The translations under genes were made by a program, and so were the position numbers. From contig SVFI01000001.1 in NCBI GenBank assembly GCA_015056905.1, positions 62,001 to 126,000 of the forward strand: DNA of 64,000 nt, read 5' to 3'. Shown here piece by piece: positions 46,501 to 54,955 of the stretch (its first letter is position 1; the number at the start of each line of letters is the position of its first letter). The stretch comes from Lachnospiraceae bacterium. GTDB taxonomy: Bacteria; Bacillota; Clostridia; Lachnospirales; Lachnospiraceae. Below the pieces are notes generated by a model. It searched no databases and was not told where the DNA came from. It saw nothing but the letters and a program-made list of their open reading frames with translations.

Positions 46501-47109
46501 CTATTCTGTTACAACTTCCTTCTTAGATGCAAAGTAGTCTTCGAACTTCTGATTCACAGCTTCATATGTCTTCTGGGAAATCTCAGGAAGTTCTCCGCCC
46601 CATTTCTTCTCAGCGAGCTTAAATCCCTTTTCAAACGCTGACTGCATCTCTTTCATCTTCTCTTCGTCATCACCGGCAAGTGCCATTGCAAAATCATAAA
46701 TACGGCTGGACGTCTGATTCACACCCCAGTAACCGTCTTCTGCAATGTCAGCCTGTGCCTGTGCCTTCGTCTGCGCATCTACTGTAAAATTACCACTTGC
46801 TAAGAATTTCCAAATATCATTCGCTGCACCATATGCATTACCCTGTTTGGAAAGCATATCATGTACAAGCTGTGTCATCTGATTCACGCGTGCTTCATTC
46901 TCTGCCTTTAATTTCTGGATAATCGCGCTGCGGTCCTGCTTCGTCGTGGACTTCGCTGCTTCTGTCTGTCCTGACGGCTCATATACCACACCTGCGTTGT
47001 TCGTTGCTGCCTTAGCACTTGTCGCCTCTGCAGCTACTGCCGGTTTCTGGGCAGATGCAGAATAAGCTGTATATGTGCTCGCGCTACTGCTAACTCCGTT
47101 TACGTTCAT
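46501..47109 (-). CDS. Unknown protein under a sigmaD-type promoter
   Basis: A 202-residue protein; family not recognised. The ATG at 47109 has AGGAGG 7 nt upstream. The N-terminal 60 residues are Ala/Ser/Thr-rich and probably disordered (MNVNGVSSSASTYTAYSASA). The rest is helical: LKAENEARVNQMTQLVHDML, then ADIAEDGYWGVNQTSSRIYD and FAMALAGDDEEKMKEMQSAF, ending in a Lys/Glu tail. No signal peptide or membrane helix. The upstream flagellar-type promoter suggests expression with motility genes. The low-complexity N-terminus resembles secreted flagellar-axial-type substrates, but this is a weak hint. Confidence 0.72.
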   Translation of the reverse strand: MNVNGVSSSASTYTAYSASAQKPAVAAEATSAKAATNNAGVVYEPSGQTEAAKSTTKQDRSAIIQKLKAENEARVNQMTQLVHDMLSKQGNAYGAANDIWKFLASGNFTVDAQTKAQAQADIAEDGYWGVNQTSSRIYDFAMALAGDDEEKMKEMQSAFEKGFKLAEKKWGGELPEISQKTYEAVNQKFEDYFASKKEVVTE

Positions 47110-47172
47110 AACAATTCCTCCTTGATTTCCTGACGGCAATTCCGTTTGCCTGGTTGTCGGTTTCTAAACTAT

Positions 47173-47200
47173 GTATCGGACAAAACCGCGTAAAAGTTTA
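47173..47200 (-). promoter_or_regulatory. Candidate sigmaD (sigma28) promoter for the 46501-47109 gene
   Basis: Minus strand TAAA, 16 nt, TCCGATAC, against the consensus TAAA-N15-GCCGATAT. A perfect 10-bp inverted repeat (AAACTATGTA at 47166-47175 and TACATAGTTT at 47208-47217) brackets it. The gap 47110-47296 contains nothing else of note. Confidence 0.65.
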
Positions 47201-47296
47201 GCCTTTTTACATAGTTTCATGATAAACCATTTTGCAGGAAAAAACAATATTTTATTGAAAATCTTATCCCACTGCTTATATCATATTCCCAGCACA

Positions 47297-48028
47297 TTAC
47301 AGGCTCTCAGCTTTTGCAACCGCCTCTTCGATGGTAAGATCATAAAAATCTGCTGCCGCAAACCATCTTCCGGATTTTCCGTCATCTATAAAAGCTCCGA
47401 CAACCACTCCCGGAATTGCACTCGCTGGATCATTTGGCGCATTTTCGCCGCCAAGATCCGTTCTGCACCAGCCCGGGTCGGCAAGACTCAGGATAACGTC
47501 TGTGCCCTCATATTTGGAGCCAAGGTCAATTGTCACCTTATCAAGCGCAGCTTTGCTTGCAGAATAGCCTGCCTGCTGTGGATCGAGCTGAATACCGCTG
47601 GATGTATTCACAATTCGTCCAAATCCTCTCTCTACCATTTTCGGCAGGAAATGATAGCAAATCATCATCGGAGCCATCGTGTTAATTTTAAAACTAATCT
47701 CATAATCCGACATAGGAGTTTTCAGATATTCATTTCGATATGCCACCTGAACTCCTGCATTGTTTAATACAATATCAATCGGTGTTCCTTTTTCATCAAT
47801 ATATGCAAGCATTTGTTCAATCTGCGCAAAATCAGAAAGTTCTGCTGTCACGACATACGCATCCACGCCCATCGCCAAAACTTCTTCCAGCACCTTTTGA
47901 CAATGTTCCTTGCTGCGCGCGTGCAAAACAAGGTTACATCCCTGCTGTGCCATAAACTTCGCCGCATGATATCCGATACCGCGACTTGCACCTGTGATAA
48001 GCGCCCATTTTCCTTTTACATTTACCAT
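47297..48028 (-). CDS. Short-chain dehydrogenase/reductase
   Basis: A 243-residue classical SDR with a Rossmann fold binding NAD(P). The cofactor loop is GASRGIGYHAAKF (residues about 13-25), followed by LNNAGVQ. The catalytic residues are Ser in NTSSGIQ and Tyr/Lys in YSASKAALDK. The C-terminal half contains VILSLADPGWCRTDLGGENA. The substrate cannot be inferred. An Arg after the first strand (LHARSKE) favours NADP. It lies 68 nt downstream of the ABC permease gene and may share the transcript. Confidence 0.9.
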   Translation of the reverse strand: MVNVKGKWALITGASRGIGYHAAKFMAQQGCNLVLHARSKEHCQKVLEEVLAMGVDAYVVTAELSDFAQIEQMLAYIDEKGTPIDIVLNNAGVQVAYRNEYLKTPMSDYEISFKINTMAPMMICYHFLPKMVERGFGRIVNTSSGIQLDPQQAGYSASKAALDKVTIDLGSKYEGTDVILSLADPGWCRTDLGGENAPNDPASAIPGVVVGAFIDDGKSGRWFAAADFYDLTIEEAVAKAESL

Positions 48029-48096
48029 AGTTACCCCTTCCTTTTTTACATGTTTTTTCTGCTATTTTATCATTGCTTAAAAGATACTGCAATATT

Positions 48097-48882
48097 CTAC
48101 CGGATATCCTTTTTAACAAAGACAATACTGCCTGCTCCCAGCGAAACAAACATCCATATGACATCCAGCACAATCCAGCGAAGCGGATTTAAATACTTCA
48201 TCTCGGAAAGCTGTGCAATCTGCCCCATTGGATTTACGTCATGGAGCCATTCATAAAACATCCGCTTCCATCCATCCACATAATGCGGATTTAACACACC
48301 GTTTTTAAGCGGCTGCTGTGCAATTATCTGGTTGGTATGCAAACACAAAAACAGCATAACAAACGCAAGTCCCATACATACCGTGACTGCCACGGAGCGA
48401 TTACCGATGCCCATGGAAATCATGCAGAAAACACTTCCCATTGCAAGTACCGTAAGACATCCGAGTCCGAAATACATTGCAACCTCTGCTCCGGCTACAT
48501 CACTCTCAAAAAGCGGTAAGCTAACGCTAACCGTTAGAAACGTCGTCAATGCAAAAAGAAGCAAACCCGCCGTCCAGACACAAATCATATGGGACATATA
48601 AATATCGCTGCGACGGCTTCCTGCGATAATCTTGTTTCTGACAGTACCTTCACTGAAATCCTCTCCGACATAAAATCCGATAAACGCCGCAGCCGCAAGT
48701 CCGTAAAATGTCATCGGCAAAAATATCACTCTGCTCAGAGGAACTTCATAATCCATTGCCGTATATTGCATCACAACAAACATCCCTGCAACCAATAGCA
48801 TAGAAAAAAGAGCAATCCATATTTTTTTATTGTGGTACATACGCTGCAAATCTGCTCCGAGTAATCTACGCATTATCCTCAC
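48097..48882 (-). CDS. ABC-2 type transporter permease
   Basis: A 261-residue membrane protein with six predicted helices: KIWIALFSMLLVAGMFVVMQ, FLPMTFYGLAAAAFIGFYVG, VWTAGLLLFALTTFLTVSVS, FGLGCLTVLAMGSVFCMISM, VTVCMGLAFVMLFLCL and WIVLDVIWMFVSLGAGSIVF. The motif GEDFSEGTVRNKIIAGSRRS after helix 2 is the typical coupling segment of lantibiotic/bacitracin-type exporter permeases. It pairs with the ATPase gene, whose end it overlaps by 17 nt. The exported compound is unknown. Confidence 0.9.
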   Translation of the reverse strand: MRIMRRLLGADLQRMYHNKKIWIALFSMLLVAGMFVVMQYTAMDYEVPLSRVIFLPMTFYGLAAAAFIGFYVGEDFSEGTVRNKIIAGSRRSDIYMSHMICVWTAGLLLFALTTFLTVSVSLPLFESDVAGAEVAMYFGLGCLTVLAMGSVFCMISMGIGNRSVAVTVCMGLAFVMLFLCLHTNQIIAQQPLKNGVLNPHYVDGWKRMFYEWLHDVNPMGQIAQLSEMKYLNPLRWIVLDVIWMFVSLGAGSIVFVKKDIR

Positions 48883-49696
48883 CTCCTACCAGAGAAATAA
48901 AATAATTTTCCAGCGATTTTTCCTTTTCCGATATAATTTCATACCTTATGCCAAGATCATCCAGCGCACGTGTCAAAGCATCTGCATCCGAAATTTCTGC
49001 CCGTATATTTATGTATTTACCGCATTCTTTTTCCAGTTCCTGCGCACTGAATTCTTTTATCATTTTCCCATGATTGATGATTCCGTAATGCGTCGCAATA
49101 CGCGAAAGCTCATCCAGAATGTGACTGGAAATCAAAAATGTAATTCCCTTCTCATGATTCAGTTTTAAGATTAGCTCGCGCAGTTCTATGATTCCCTGCG
49201 GATCAAGCCCGTTCGTCGGCTCATCCAGCACAAGAAAATCCGGTTCACCGGCCAAGGCCATCGCAATGCCAAGACGTTGTTTCATACCGAGAGAAAAAGC
49301 TTTCACTTTCTTTTTCCCTGTATTTTCCAGCCCGACCAGCGCAAGCAGTTCTTTTATTCCATCAAAAGAAGACAGCCCGAGAATCCGATATTGCTGTCTC
49401 ATATTCTCCTCTGCTGTCATATCTAAAGAAAGCGCCGGAGTTTCCACCACCGCGCCTATATTCTTACGTACCGTGACAATTTCTTTAGCTTCACTGTCTG
49501 TTTCATACAACGTATAACTTCCTGCTGTAGGCTTTGAAAGTCCGCAAATCATGCGGATCAGCGTTGTTTTTCCCGCTCCGTTTTTCCCCACAAAACCATA
49601 AATTGCCCCCTTTGGGATATGCATGCACAGTTCATCCAACGCTTTGGATTTTTTATACTGCTTACACAAAGCTTCTGTCGTCAGAACATACTCCAT
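48866..49696 (-). CDS. ABC transporter ATP-binding protein (bacitracin/lantibiotic exporter type)
   Basis: A 276-residue nucleotide-binding subunit. Walker A is GKNGAGKTT, the Q-loop region follows, the signature is FSLGMKQRL (LGMKQ instead of LSGGQ, usual for this subgroup), and Walker B is FLVLDEPTNGLDP. The H-loop His is in ISSHILDEL. The C-terminal extension (INIRAEISDADALTRALDDL) is typical of BcrA-like ATPases. The first 16 nt overlap the end of the upstream unknown gene, so it may be expressed from the same sigmaD promoter. Confidence 0.95.
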   Translation of the reverse strand: MEYVLTTEALCKQYKKSKALDELCMHIPKGAIYGFVGKNGAGKTTLIRMICGLSKPTAGSYTLYETDSEAKEIVTVRKNIGAVVETPALSLDMTAEENMRQQYRILGLSSFDGIKELLALVGLENTGKKKVKAFSLGMKQRLGIAMALAGEPDFLVLDEPTNGLDPQGIIELRELILKLNHEKGITFLISSHILDELSRIATHYGIINHGKMIKEFSAQELEKECGKYINIRAEISDADALTRALDDLGIRYEIISEKEKSLENYFISLVGGEDNA

Positions 49697-50565
49697 TTTT
49701 GTTCCACCTCCGAATCTTCATCTGTCACGGCCCCTTCTGTTTTCTCTGCTTCCTGCTCTTTTGTCACTTTGATCCCCTGCTCTTTTTCAAGCTGTTCTAC
49801 ACGCCTATCTTCATGCTCCTTGCGCATTTCATCTCTGATATCTTCTTCGATCTCATCAAAATTTTCCAGCATCTTATCCCATTCTTCCTCTGTGTAAGCT
49901 GCCCCTCCGGTCTGAATGGAAGGCGGATTGATATTTCCGTTCTGAATCTTTTCATAAAGTGCATCCATATATTCTTTGAACATTTCCAGAAGTTTATCTG
50001 CATCCAAAGCCTGCTTAAATACGCCGGCTTCCATATGATTTTCTTTCATTTCTCCAATCATGGCATTCCAGTCCTGTCTTATCGCCGTAAATTCTTCTAC
50101 CGAGTGAGCCATAGAAAAGTTTCCGATGAGTTCTGCATTGCGTCCGTTGTTTTTCAGAACATGCCAGCTTCCGAAGGTAGAAGCGACTTCTTTTTTTCCA
50201 AGCGCATCATTGTAGTTGCATAAGGCAAACATTTCCAGTTCTGTCGCATTGGACGGATTTATTTCATTAATTGCAACCTCATAGGTTTCTTTCACTCCGC
50301 CAGGAAAGGTAATTCCGACTTGTATGATCGGATTATCCGGTGTGGACTGTGTCGCATACGAAGCTGTCATACCAAGTGATTGATTGCCTCCCACATCCAA
50401 AAAAGCCATCCCGAGCACGACCGGTTCTGCATTTCCGTTCCTCTGCGTTGCCTGCCCTTGTACCGTCGCCATCTGCTCCGCAAAATTCCCTTTTTGCCGT
50501 CCCATTTTCGCTGCCGCCTCATAGTCCATACTGATATATTTGTGTTGCGATACTCCGATTGTCAT
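49681..50565 (-). CDS. Unknown protein under a strong sigmaD promoter
   Basis: A 294-residue protein; the family is not recognised with confidence. The ATG at 50565 has AGGGAG 7 nt upstream; an in-frame start at 50655 would overlap the promoter. Residues 1-190 form an apparently folded domain (VVLGMAFLDVGGNQSLGMTA, PDNPIIQVGITFPGGVKETY, WHVLKNNGRNAELIGNFSMA), followed by an amphipathic helical region and a strongly acidic coiled-coil tail (DRRVEQLEKEQGIKVTKEQE) ending EQKWSMF. No signal peptide. It overlaps the ABC ATPase gene by 16 nt. The promoter suggests a motility-phase function. Confidence 0.75.
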   Translation of the reverse strand: MTIGVSQHKYISMDYEAAAKMGRQKGNFAEQMATVQGQATQRNGNAEPVVLGMAFLDVGGNQSLGMTASYATQSTPDNPIIQVGITFPGGVKETYEVAINEINPSNATELEMFALCNYNDALGKKEVASTFGSWHVLKNNGRNAELIGNFSMAHSVEEFTAIRQDWNAMIGEMKENHMEAGVFKQALDADKLLEMFKEYMDALYEKIQNGNINPPSIQTGGAAYTEEEWDKMLENFDEIEEDIRDEMRKEHEDRRVEQLEKEQGIKVTKEQEAEKTEGAVTDEDSEVEQKWSMF

Positions 50566-50645
50566 ATATTCACTCCCTTTATAAAAAAGCGCCTGCTCCC
50601 AATGCTTCACTCCATTGAACTCAGACGCTTTCCCTGCTGAAATAT

Positions 50646-50672
50646 ATATCGGCAATATATTTATATACTTTA
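50646..50672 (-). promoter_or_regulatory. SigmaD (sigma28) promoter
   Basis: Minus strand TAAA, exactly 15 nt, GCCGATAT: a perfect match to the flagellar/chemotaxis consensus used in Firmicutes. It lies between the GH3 stop and the ATG at 50565, with a leader of about 75 nt. Confidence 0.88.
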
Positions 50673-50679
50673 CATGTAA

Positions 50680-52446
50680 TTACAATCTCGTATCAAACAG
50701 TCCGCAGAAGCTGTCAATCGGGTCAATGGCTGTAAATGCCTCTTTTCCTTCCAGAATCTTATCAACCAATGCGTCGAGCGTACTGTCCTTGGAATCGTAC
50801 GTGTTGATATACGTTCTTGCCATCGGAACATCCGCGAGCATCGTCGGCTGACCGCATCCGACAACCACGACCGGAACTTCAAATACATACCACGGAATCT
50901 CTCCGCCGCCCTTGGACATACCGAAACTCGGACGTCCGCTCGATACATCACAAAGCGTGATAACAAGATCCATATCCTTTACGAAATCCGCAATCGCATT
51001 CTTGCCGGCAAAATAAAGATTAATATTCGGCTTTTCTCCTGCCGCCATCTGTTTTTTCATAATATCAAGAGGGCTCTCGTAGATAAATGCATCAAATCCT
51101 TTATCACAAAGCTTTTTCTTGAGCTCTTCCGCCGGATTTCCTCCGCCGTAGCCCATCGCTTTCATCAGTTCGCCCATTGCACCGCCTGCGCCCTTGACAT
51201 GGACAATCATGATACGTTTGTATCTCTCAGGTGTCACCGGCAAAACATCTTCATCTTTATATTTCACAAGCGTAATTGCATCTTTGCTGATGGCTTTCTG
51301 CATATCCATATATTCCGGTTTACGAAGCGTTGCCTGTACCTCTTCCGGTGACGACACAAGTTCCTCTTTGGCTTTCTTGTGAAGTCCCATACGCGCTTTC
51401 AATCCGAGTATTCTGGTCAGAGCTTCTGTCATTCTTTCTTCGCTGATCACGCCATTTTTGTATGCACCGAGCATCGTAGCAAAATCCTCGTCAGGATCGT
51501 TGAAAAATAAGAACATATCACAACCTGCATTGATGGAAAGCGGAAGCATCTCACTTCTCTTCATACGGTTCGTCATAGCTACCATATGCGAAGCATCTGT
51601 TACTACCATACCGTTAAATCCAAGCTTATCACGAAGGAGTGTTGTCATAATCTCCGGACTTAATGTCGCAGGCATCATATCCTCGTCTTTCAGCTCCGGA
51701 TTCAATGCTTTCGCATAGCTTGGCATCATGATGTGACCACCCATAATAGCATCCAAATCATTTTCAATGAGTGATTTGTACACATGTCCGTAGGTGGCAT
51801 CCCATGTCTCCACATCAAAATCATTGATATTATTGGAAATATGCGCATCACGAAAATCTAATCCATTGCCAGGGAAATGTTTTGCTGCACATGCAAATCC
51901 CGGTATCGTGTGTGCTCCCTTTAAATACTCTACACTCATGCGGGCAACGCGCTGCGGATCATTACCGAATGCGCGACCGATAATCTCTGTATTTTCCCAG
52001 TTGTATGCAATGTCACATACAGGCGCAAAAGCCATATTGCAACCGATGGCAGCTCCCTCTTCATTTGCCATTCTTCCGAGTTCGAACGCATATTTATCAT
52101 TATCGGTTGCACCAATTTTTACTCCTGAACCGATGAGTGTTCCGTCTGCACATGCTCCGTCACCGCCGGCTTCCGTATTACATGCAATAAATACCGGAAC
52201 CTTTGCATATTTCTGAAGCTTGCGGTTCTGCTCCGCAATCGCCGCACCCGGCGCCGGATTATAACGACATCCTCCGAGATGATATTTTTCCATCAGCCCC
52301 TTTAAGTGCTCCTCTTCATGCGAAGAAGTCAGCTGAAAGAAAAGTTGTCCGACTTTTTCTTCATCGGTCATCGCCGCAATCGCATCTTCCACCCATTTGA
52401 TATCTTCATCATTTAAGTAATAAGGTCTTGCTTTTAAATCTACCAT
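50680..52446 (-). CDS. GH3 family glycoside hydrolase, beta-N-acetylhexosaminidase (NagZ) type
   Basis: A 588-residue cytoplasmic enzyme with no signal peptide. The start at 52446 has GGAGAGG 4 nt upstream. The KHFPGNG motif (189-195) and Asp200-x-His202 align with the KHFPGHG and D-S-H dyad of NagZ, in which His is the general acid/base. Asp284 in VVTDASHM is the nucleophile. This points to a beta-N-acetylglucosaminidase-type mechanism rather than a beta-glucosidase. The C-terminal half is a second alpha/beta domain (VVVVGCGQPTMLADVPM). Position next to a sugar transporter and a HAD phosphatase suggests action on imported, uronate-linked or amino-sugar oligosaccharides, possibly from host glycosaminoglycan. 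The substrate is not proven. Confidence 0.87.
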   Translation of the reverse strand: MVDLKARPYYLNDEDIKWVEDAIAAMTDEEKVGQLFFQLTSSHEEEHLKGLMEKYHLGGCRYNPAPGAAIAEQNRKLQKYAKVPVFIACNTEAGGDGACADGTLIGSGVKIGATDNDKYAFELGRMANEEGAAIGCNMAFAPVCDIAYNWENTEIIGRAFGNDPQRVARMSVEYLKGAHTIPGFACAAKHFPGNGLDFRDAHISNNINDFDVETWDATYGHVYKSLIENDLDAIMGGHIMMPSYAKALNPELKDEDMMPATLSPEIMTTLLRDKLGFNGMVVTDASHMVAMTNRMKRSEMLPLSINAGCDMFLFFNDPDEDFATMLGAYKNGVISEERMTEALTRILGLKARMGLHKKAKEELVSSPEEVQATLRKPEYMDMQKAISKDAITLVKYKDEDVLPVTPERYKRIMIVHVKGAGGAMGELMKAMGYGGGNPAEELKKKLCDKGFDAFIYESPLDIMKKQMAAGEKPNINLYFAGKNAIADFVKDMDLVITLCDVSSGRPSFGMSKGGGEIPWYVFEVPVVVVGCGQPTMLADVPMARTYINTYDSKDSTLDALVDKILEGKEAFTAIDPIDSFCGLFDTRL

Positions 52447-52457
52447 TTTCCCTCTCC

Positions 52458-53300
52458 TTACTTCAGATTCTCTGTAAATTCCTTCAGTTTTTGCTGCTGA
52501 TAATCTCCGCCGTAACTGCCATCGACAAGTTTTCCTACCGCCGCGCCCACAAATTCTTCCCATGACTCTTTCTCACGACGCACAAGAATCGGATAATAGT
52601 ATACCCCGTTCTTTTCTGCTGCATCCTTATCTCCCGGCGCATCTCCCGTCATCAGCACCTTGTCTTTATCGTAGCCTTTCTTTAAAAGCTCCTGAATACA
52701 AAACGCCTTGCTTCCGACATCCTGCGCGAGAATAATGTCCACGTGGTCAAGAAGCCCATACCGTCCCCATTCCTCATCCACCGCCTGGCGGTTTGCGGAT
52801 GAGACGATAGCCACATCCCCAAATTGATTCGCATATGCTAACGCTTCTTTAACACCATCAAATGGTTTCTTCTCATCAAAGGAAAGGGCATTGATGCTCT
52901 CATTTACTTTTCGAGACCACGAAAGTGCCTTCTTCAAGCAAACATTATCATTCTCCTCAATAGCCTTCTCCAGTGCCGGATTGGATAATTCCGGACTCTC
53001 CGCCACCCATCTTTGAAGCGCTTCAATTCCTTCAATGTCGCAGTACTGCTCATGAATTTCCTTAAGCGCCATTGCCAATCCTTTAAAACGATTGATTCCG
53101 CGTGTCATCGTATAAAGATTGATGTCATTCCATCTATCTAAAATGGGAGCTTTCCACTGCGAAAGCCCCCATTCGTCTACCATGCACGGGCCAAAGCAAC
53201 GGATGTGTTTGATGTCCATCGTGTCCATCGCGCATCCATCGGAATCAATACAAAACAGCCAGTCTTTCTTTTTCTGAAAATTGTCTAGAATTGTACTCAT
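52458..53300 (-). CDS. HAD-superfamily hydrolase
   Basis: A 280-residue phosphatase-like protein. Motif I is LFCIDSDGCAMDTM, with Asp nucleophile and Asp+2. A helical cap domain of about 130 residues follows. Motif II is the Ser in VAIVSSANRQ, motif III a Lys after ILAQDVGSKAF, and motif IV is TGDAPGDKDAAEKNGV. These are complete, so it should be an active phosphatase or phosphomutase. The substrate is probably a sugar phosphate, inferred from the neighbours. It lies 11 nt upstream of the GH3 gene and 30 nt after the symporter gene. Confidence 0.88.
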   Translation of the reverse strand: MSTILDNFQKKKDWLFCIDSDGCAMDTMDIKHIRCFGPCMVDEWGLSQWKAPILDRWNDINLYTMTRGINRFKGLAMALKEIHEQYCDIEGIEALQRWVAESPELSNPALEKAIEENDNVCLKKALSWSRKVNESINALSFDEKKPFDGVKEALAYANQFGDVAIVSSANRQAVDEEWGRYGLLDHVDIILAQDVGSKAFCIQELLKKGYDKDKVLMTGDAPGDKDAAEKNGVYYYPILVRREKESWEEFVGAAVGKLVDGSYGGDYQQQKLKEFTENLK

Positions 53301-53330
53301 TTCTTACCCCGTTTATTATGTGTTTTTTTG

Positions 53331-54761
53331 TTATTCTGCGTCACTATCGTTCGCATGTTTTTCTTTTAATGCGATAACATTTGCATCTACCTGTTTCTTA
53401 TGAAGCGGATACCACAGCCAAAGCACAAGTGCAAGTAATACGAATCCGAGTGCCGGAAGTAACGTAGAAATATTAAAGATACCTGAAAGAACTTCCTGCG
53501 TCTGAACCTGACCTGCTGCTGCAGCCTCTGAACTATAGCCGATAGCTGTGAGAAGCCATCCTGATAAACCTGCTGCAAGCGCCTGACCAAGCTTACGAGC
53601 GAAGGAATACAATGCATATACGGAACCGTCTTCACGAATACCGTTCTTAAGTTCTGAGTAGTCGATAACGTCTGTAATGAGTGCCCATGATACCATGGAG
53701 AATACGCCGAGACCTAACCAGCAAATCATCTGTAATCCGCAGTATACCCACACATTGTCAGGACGGATAACCCAGAGAAGAATCATTACACCTGCTGCAA
53801 AGAAGTTAGATACAACAGATACTTCTGCTTTACCGAATTTGCTTGCCAGCGGTTTTGCAACAACAGCAGCAACGATCATACCAACCATCATCAGAACAGT
53901 AGATAAGGACTGTGCTGTGGCATTGTTATAATAGTCAGGATAGATGTATGCAGCCATGTTCTGCATTGTAAGCTGTGCAAGAAGCATAACAATGGAAGCC
54001 ACGATGATAGAAATCAGCGCACGGTTTGTAAATGCACTCTTTAACATCTGTCCAACGGACGGTCCTTTCTGATCTTCACTTGCTTTCACAACAACACGCT
54101 CTGTCACAAGTTTGTAGCAGATTAAGTAACATAAAATTGCAAGAACTGAGAATACTCCTGCTGCAATGGTAACTTTGGAACCAATCAATGTTTCCTTAAT
54201 CGTACCATCTGCCAATGTAATCTTTTCATATGCAAGAATCGGTAATAAGATACCGATGACCATACCTGCAAGCATTCCACCCATCGTACGGAATGTAGAG
54301 AGCGACTGTCGATCGCCCGGATCTGCTGAAATTGCAGATGCCATAGATCCATATGGGATATTGATACCTGTGTAACAGAAAGAACCCCATAACAAATATG
54401 TGATTGTAAGATATGCAATCTTTACCGGTGTAGAAAGCCCTGCAAGTCCGCTCTGATACATGAGAAACGATGCAATCGCTACCGGAATACACATGCGCAG
54501 AAGCCACGGTTTAAATTTACCTGCCGGTGTCACTTTACTACGGTCACAGATACGTCCCATCGTAACATCTGTAAACGCATCCACAAAACGTGCCAACATC
54601 ATGATGGTACCCACAACTGCCGCGGTTACTCCCATTACGTCCGTATAAAACTTGGTTAAAATCATTGTTGACAAAATAAATGTGAAATCGTTACCGAAAT
54701 CACCGAACATGTAACCAAGCTTATCCTTAATGCCAAAAGGTTTTACATTTGTGTCTTTCAT
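53331..54761 (-). CDS. GPH-family sugar:cation symporter (glucuronide permease-like)
   Basis: A 476-residue transporter with 12 predicted helices. The ATG at 54761 has AGGAGGG 9 nt upstream; a longer in-frame start is not preferred. The N-terminus GIKDKLGYMFGDFGNDFTF and the loop MGRICDRSKVTPAGKFKPWL are GPH signatures, as is FTDVTMGR. GPH proteins (UidB/YicJ/MelB-like) carry glucuronides, pentosides or galactosides with H+ or Na+. In a locus with glucuronate catabolic genes a glucuronide is the likely substrate. It is transcribed divergently from the AraC regulator. Confidence 0.92.
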   Translation of the reverse strand: MKDTNVKPFGIKDKLGYMFGDFGNDFTFILSTMILTKFYTDVMGVTAAVVGTIMMLARFVDAFTDVTMGRICDRSKVTPAGKFKPWLLRMCIPVAIASFLMYQSGLAGLSTPVKIAYLTITYLLWGSFCYTGINIPYGSMASAISADPGDRQSLSTFRTMGGMLAGMVIGILLPILAYEKITLADGTIKETLIGSKVTIAAGVFSVLAILCYLICYKLVTERVVVKASEDQKGPSVGQMLKSAFTNRALISIIVASIVMLLAQLTMQNMAAYIYPDYYNNATAQSLSTVLMMVGMIVAAVVAKPLASKFGKAEVSVVSNFFAAGVMILLWVIRPDNVWVYCGLQMICWLGLGVFSMVSWALITDVIDYSELKNGIREDGSVYALYSFARKLGQALAAGLSGWLLTAIGYSSEAAAAGQVQTQEVLSGIFNISTLLPALGFVLLALVLWLWYPLHKKQVDANVIALKEKHANDSDAE

Positions 54762-54863
54762 AAGAAAAAACCCTCCTTCTCTATTTGAATAAAAGTTTAT
54801 CATATTTTTATAATTATCTATGAGTACTATTATTAGATATTTCCGTATTTTTTTTACTAATAC

Positions 54864-54892
54864 TTGCAATGAAGTAAAAATTGTACGATAAT
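54864..54892 (+). promoter_or_regulatory. Promoter of the AraC-family regulator gene
   Basis: Plus strand TTGCAA, 17 nt, GATAAT, ending 63 nt before the ATG at 54956. On the other strand a -10-like TATGAT (54799-54804) for the symporter lacks a good -35, which fits activator dependence. Confidence 0.7.
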
Positions 54893-54955
54893 ATTCCCAA
54901 AATTAACCATACTAAATGTAACAAACCTCATATCATTCTGCAGAAAGGAGAACCC

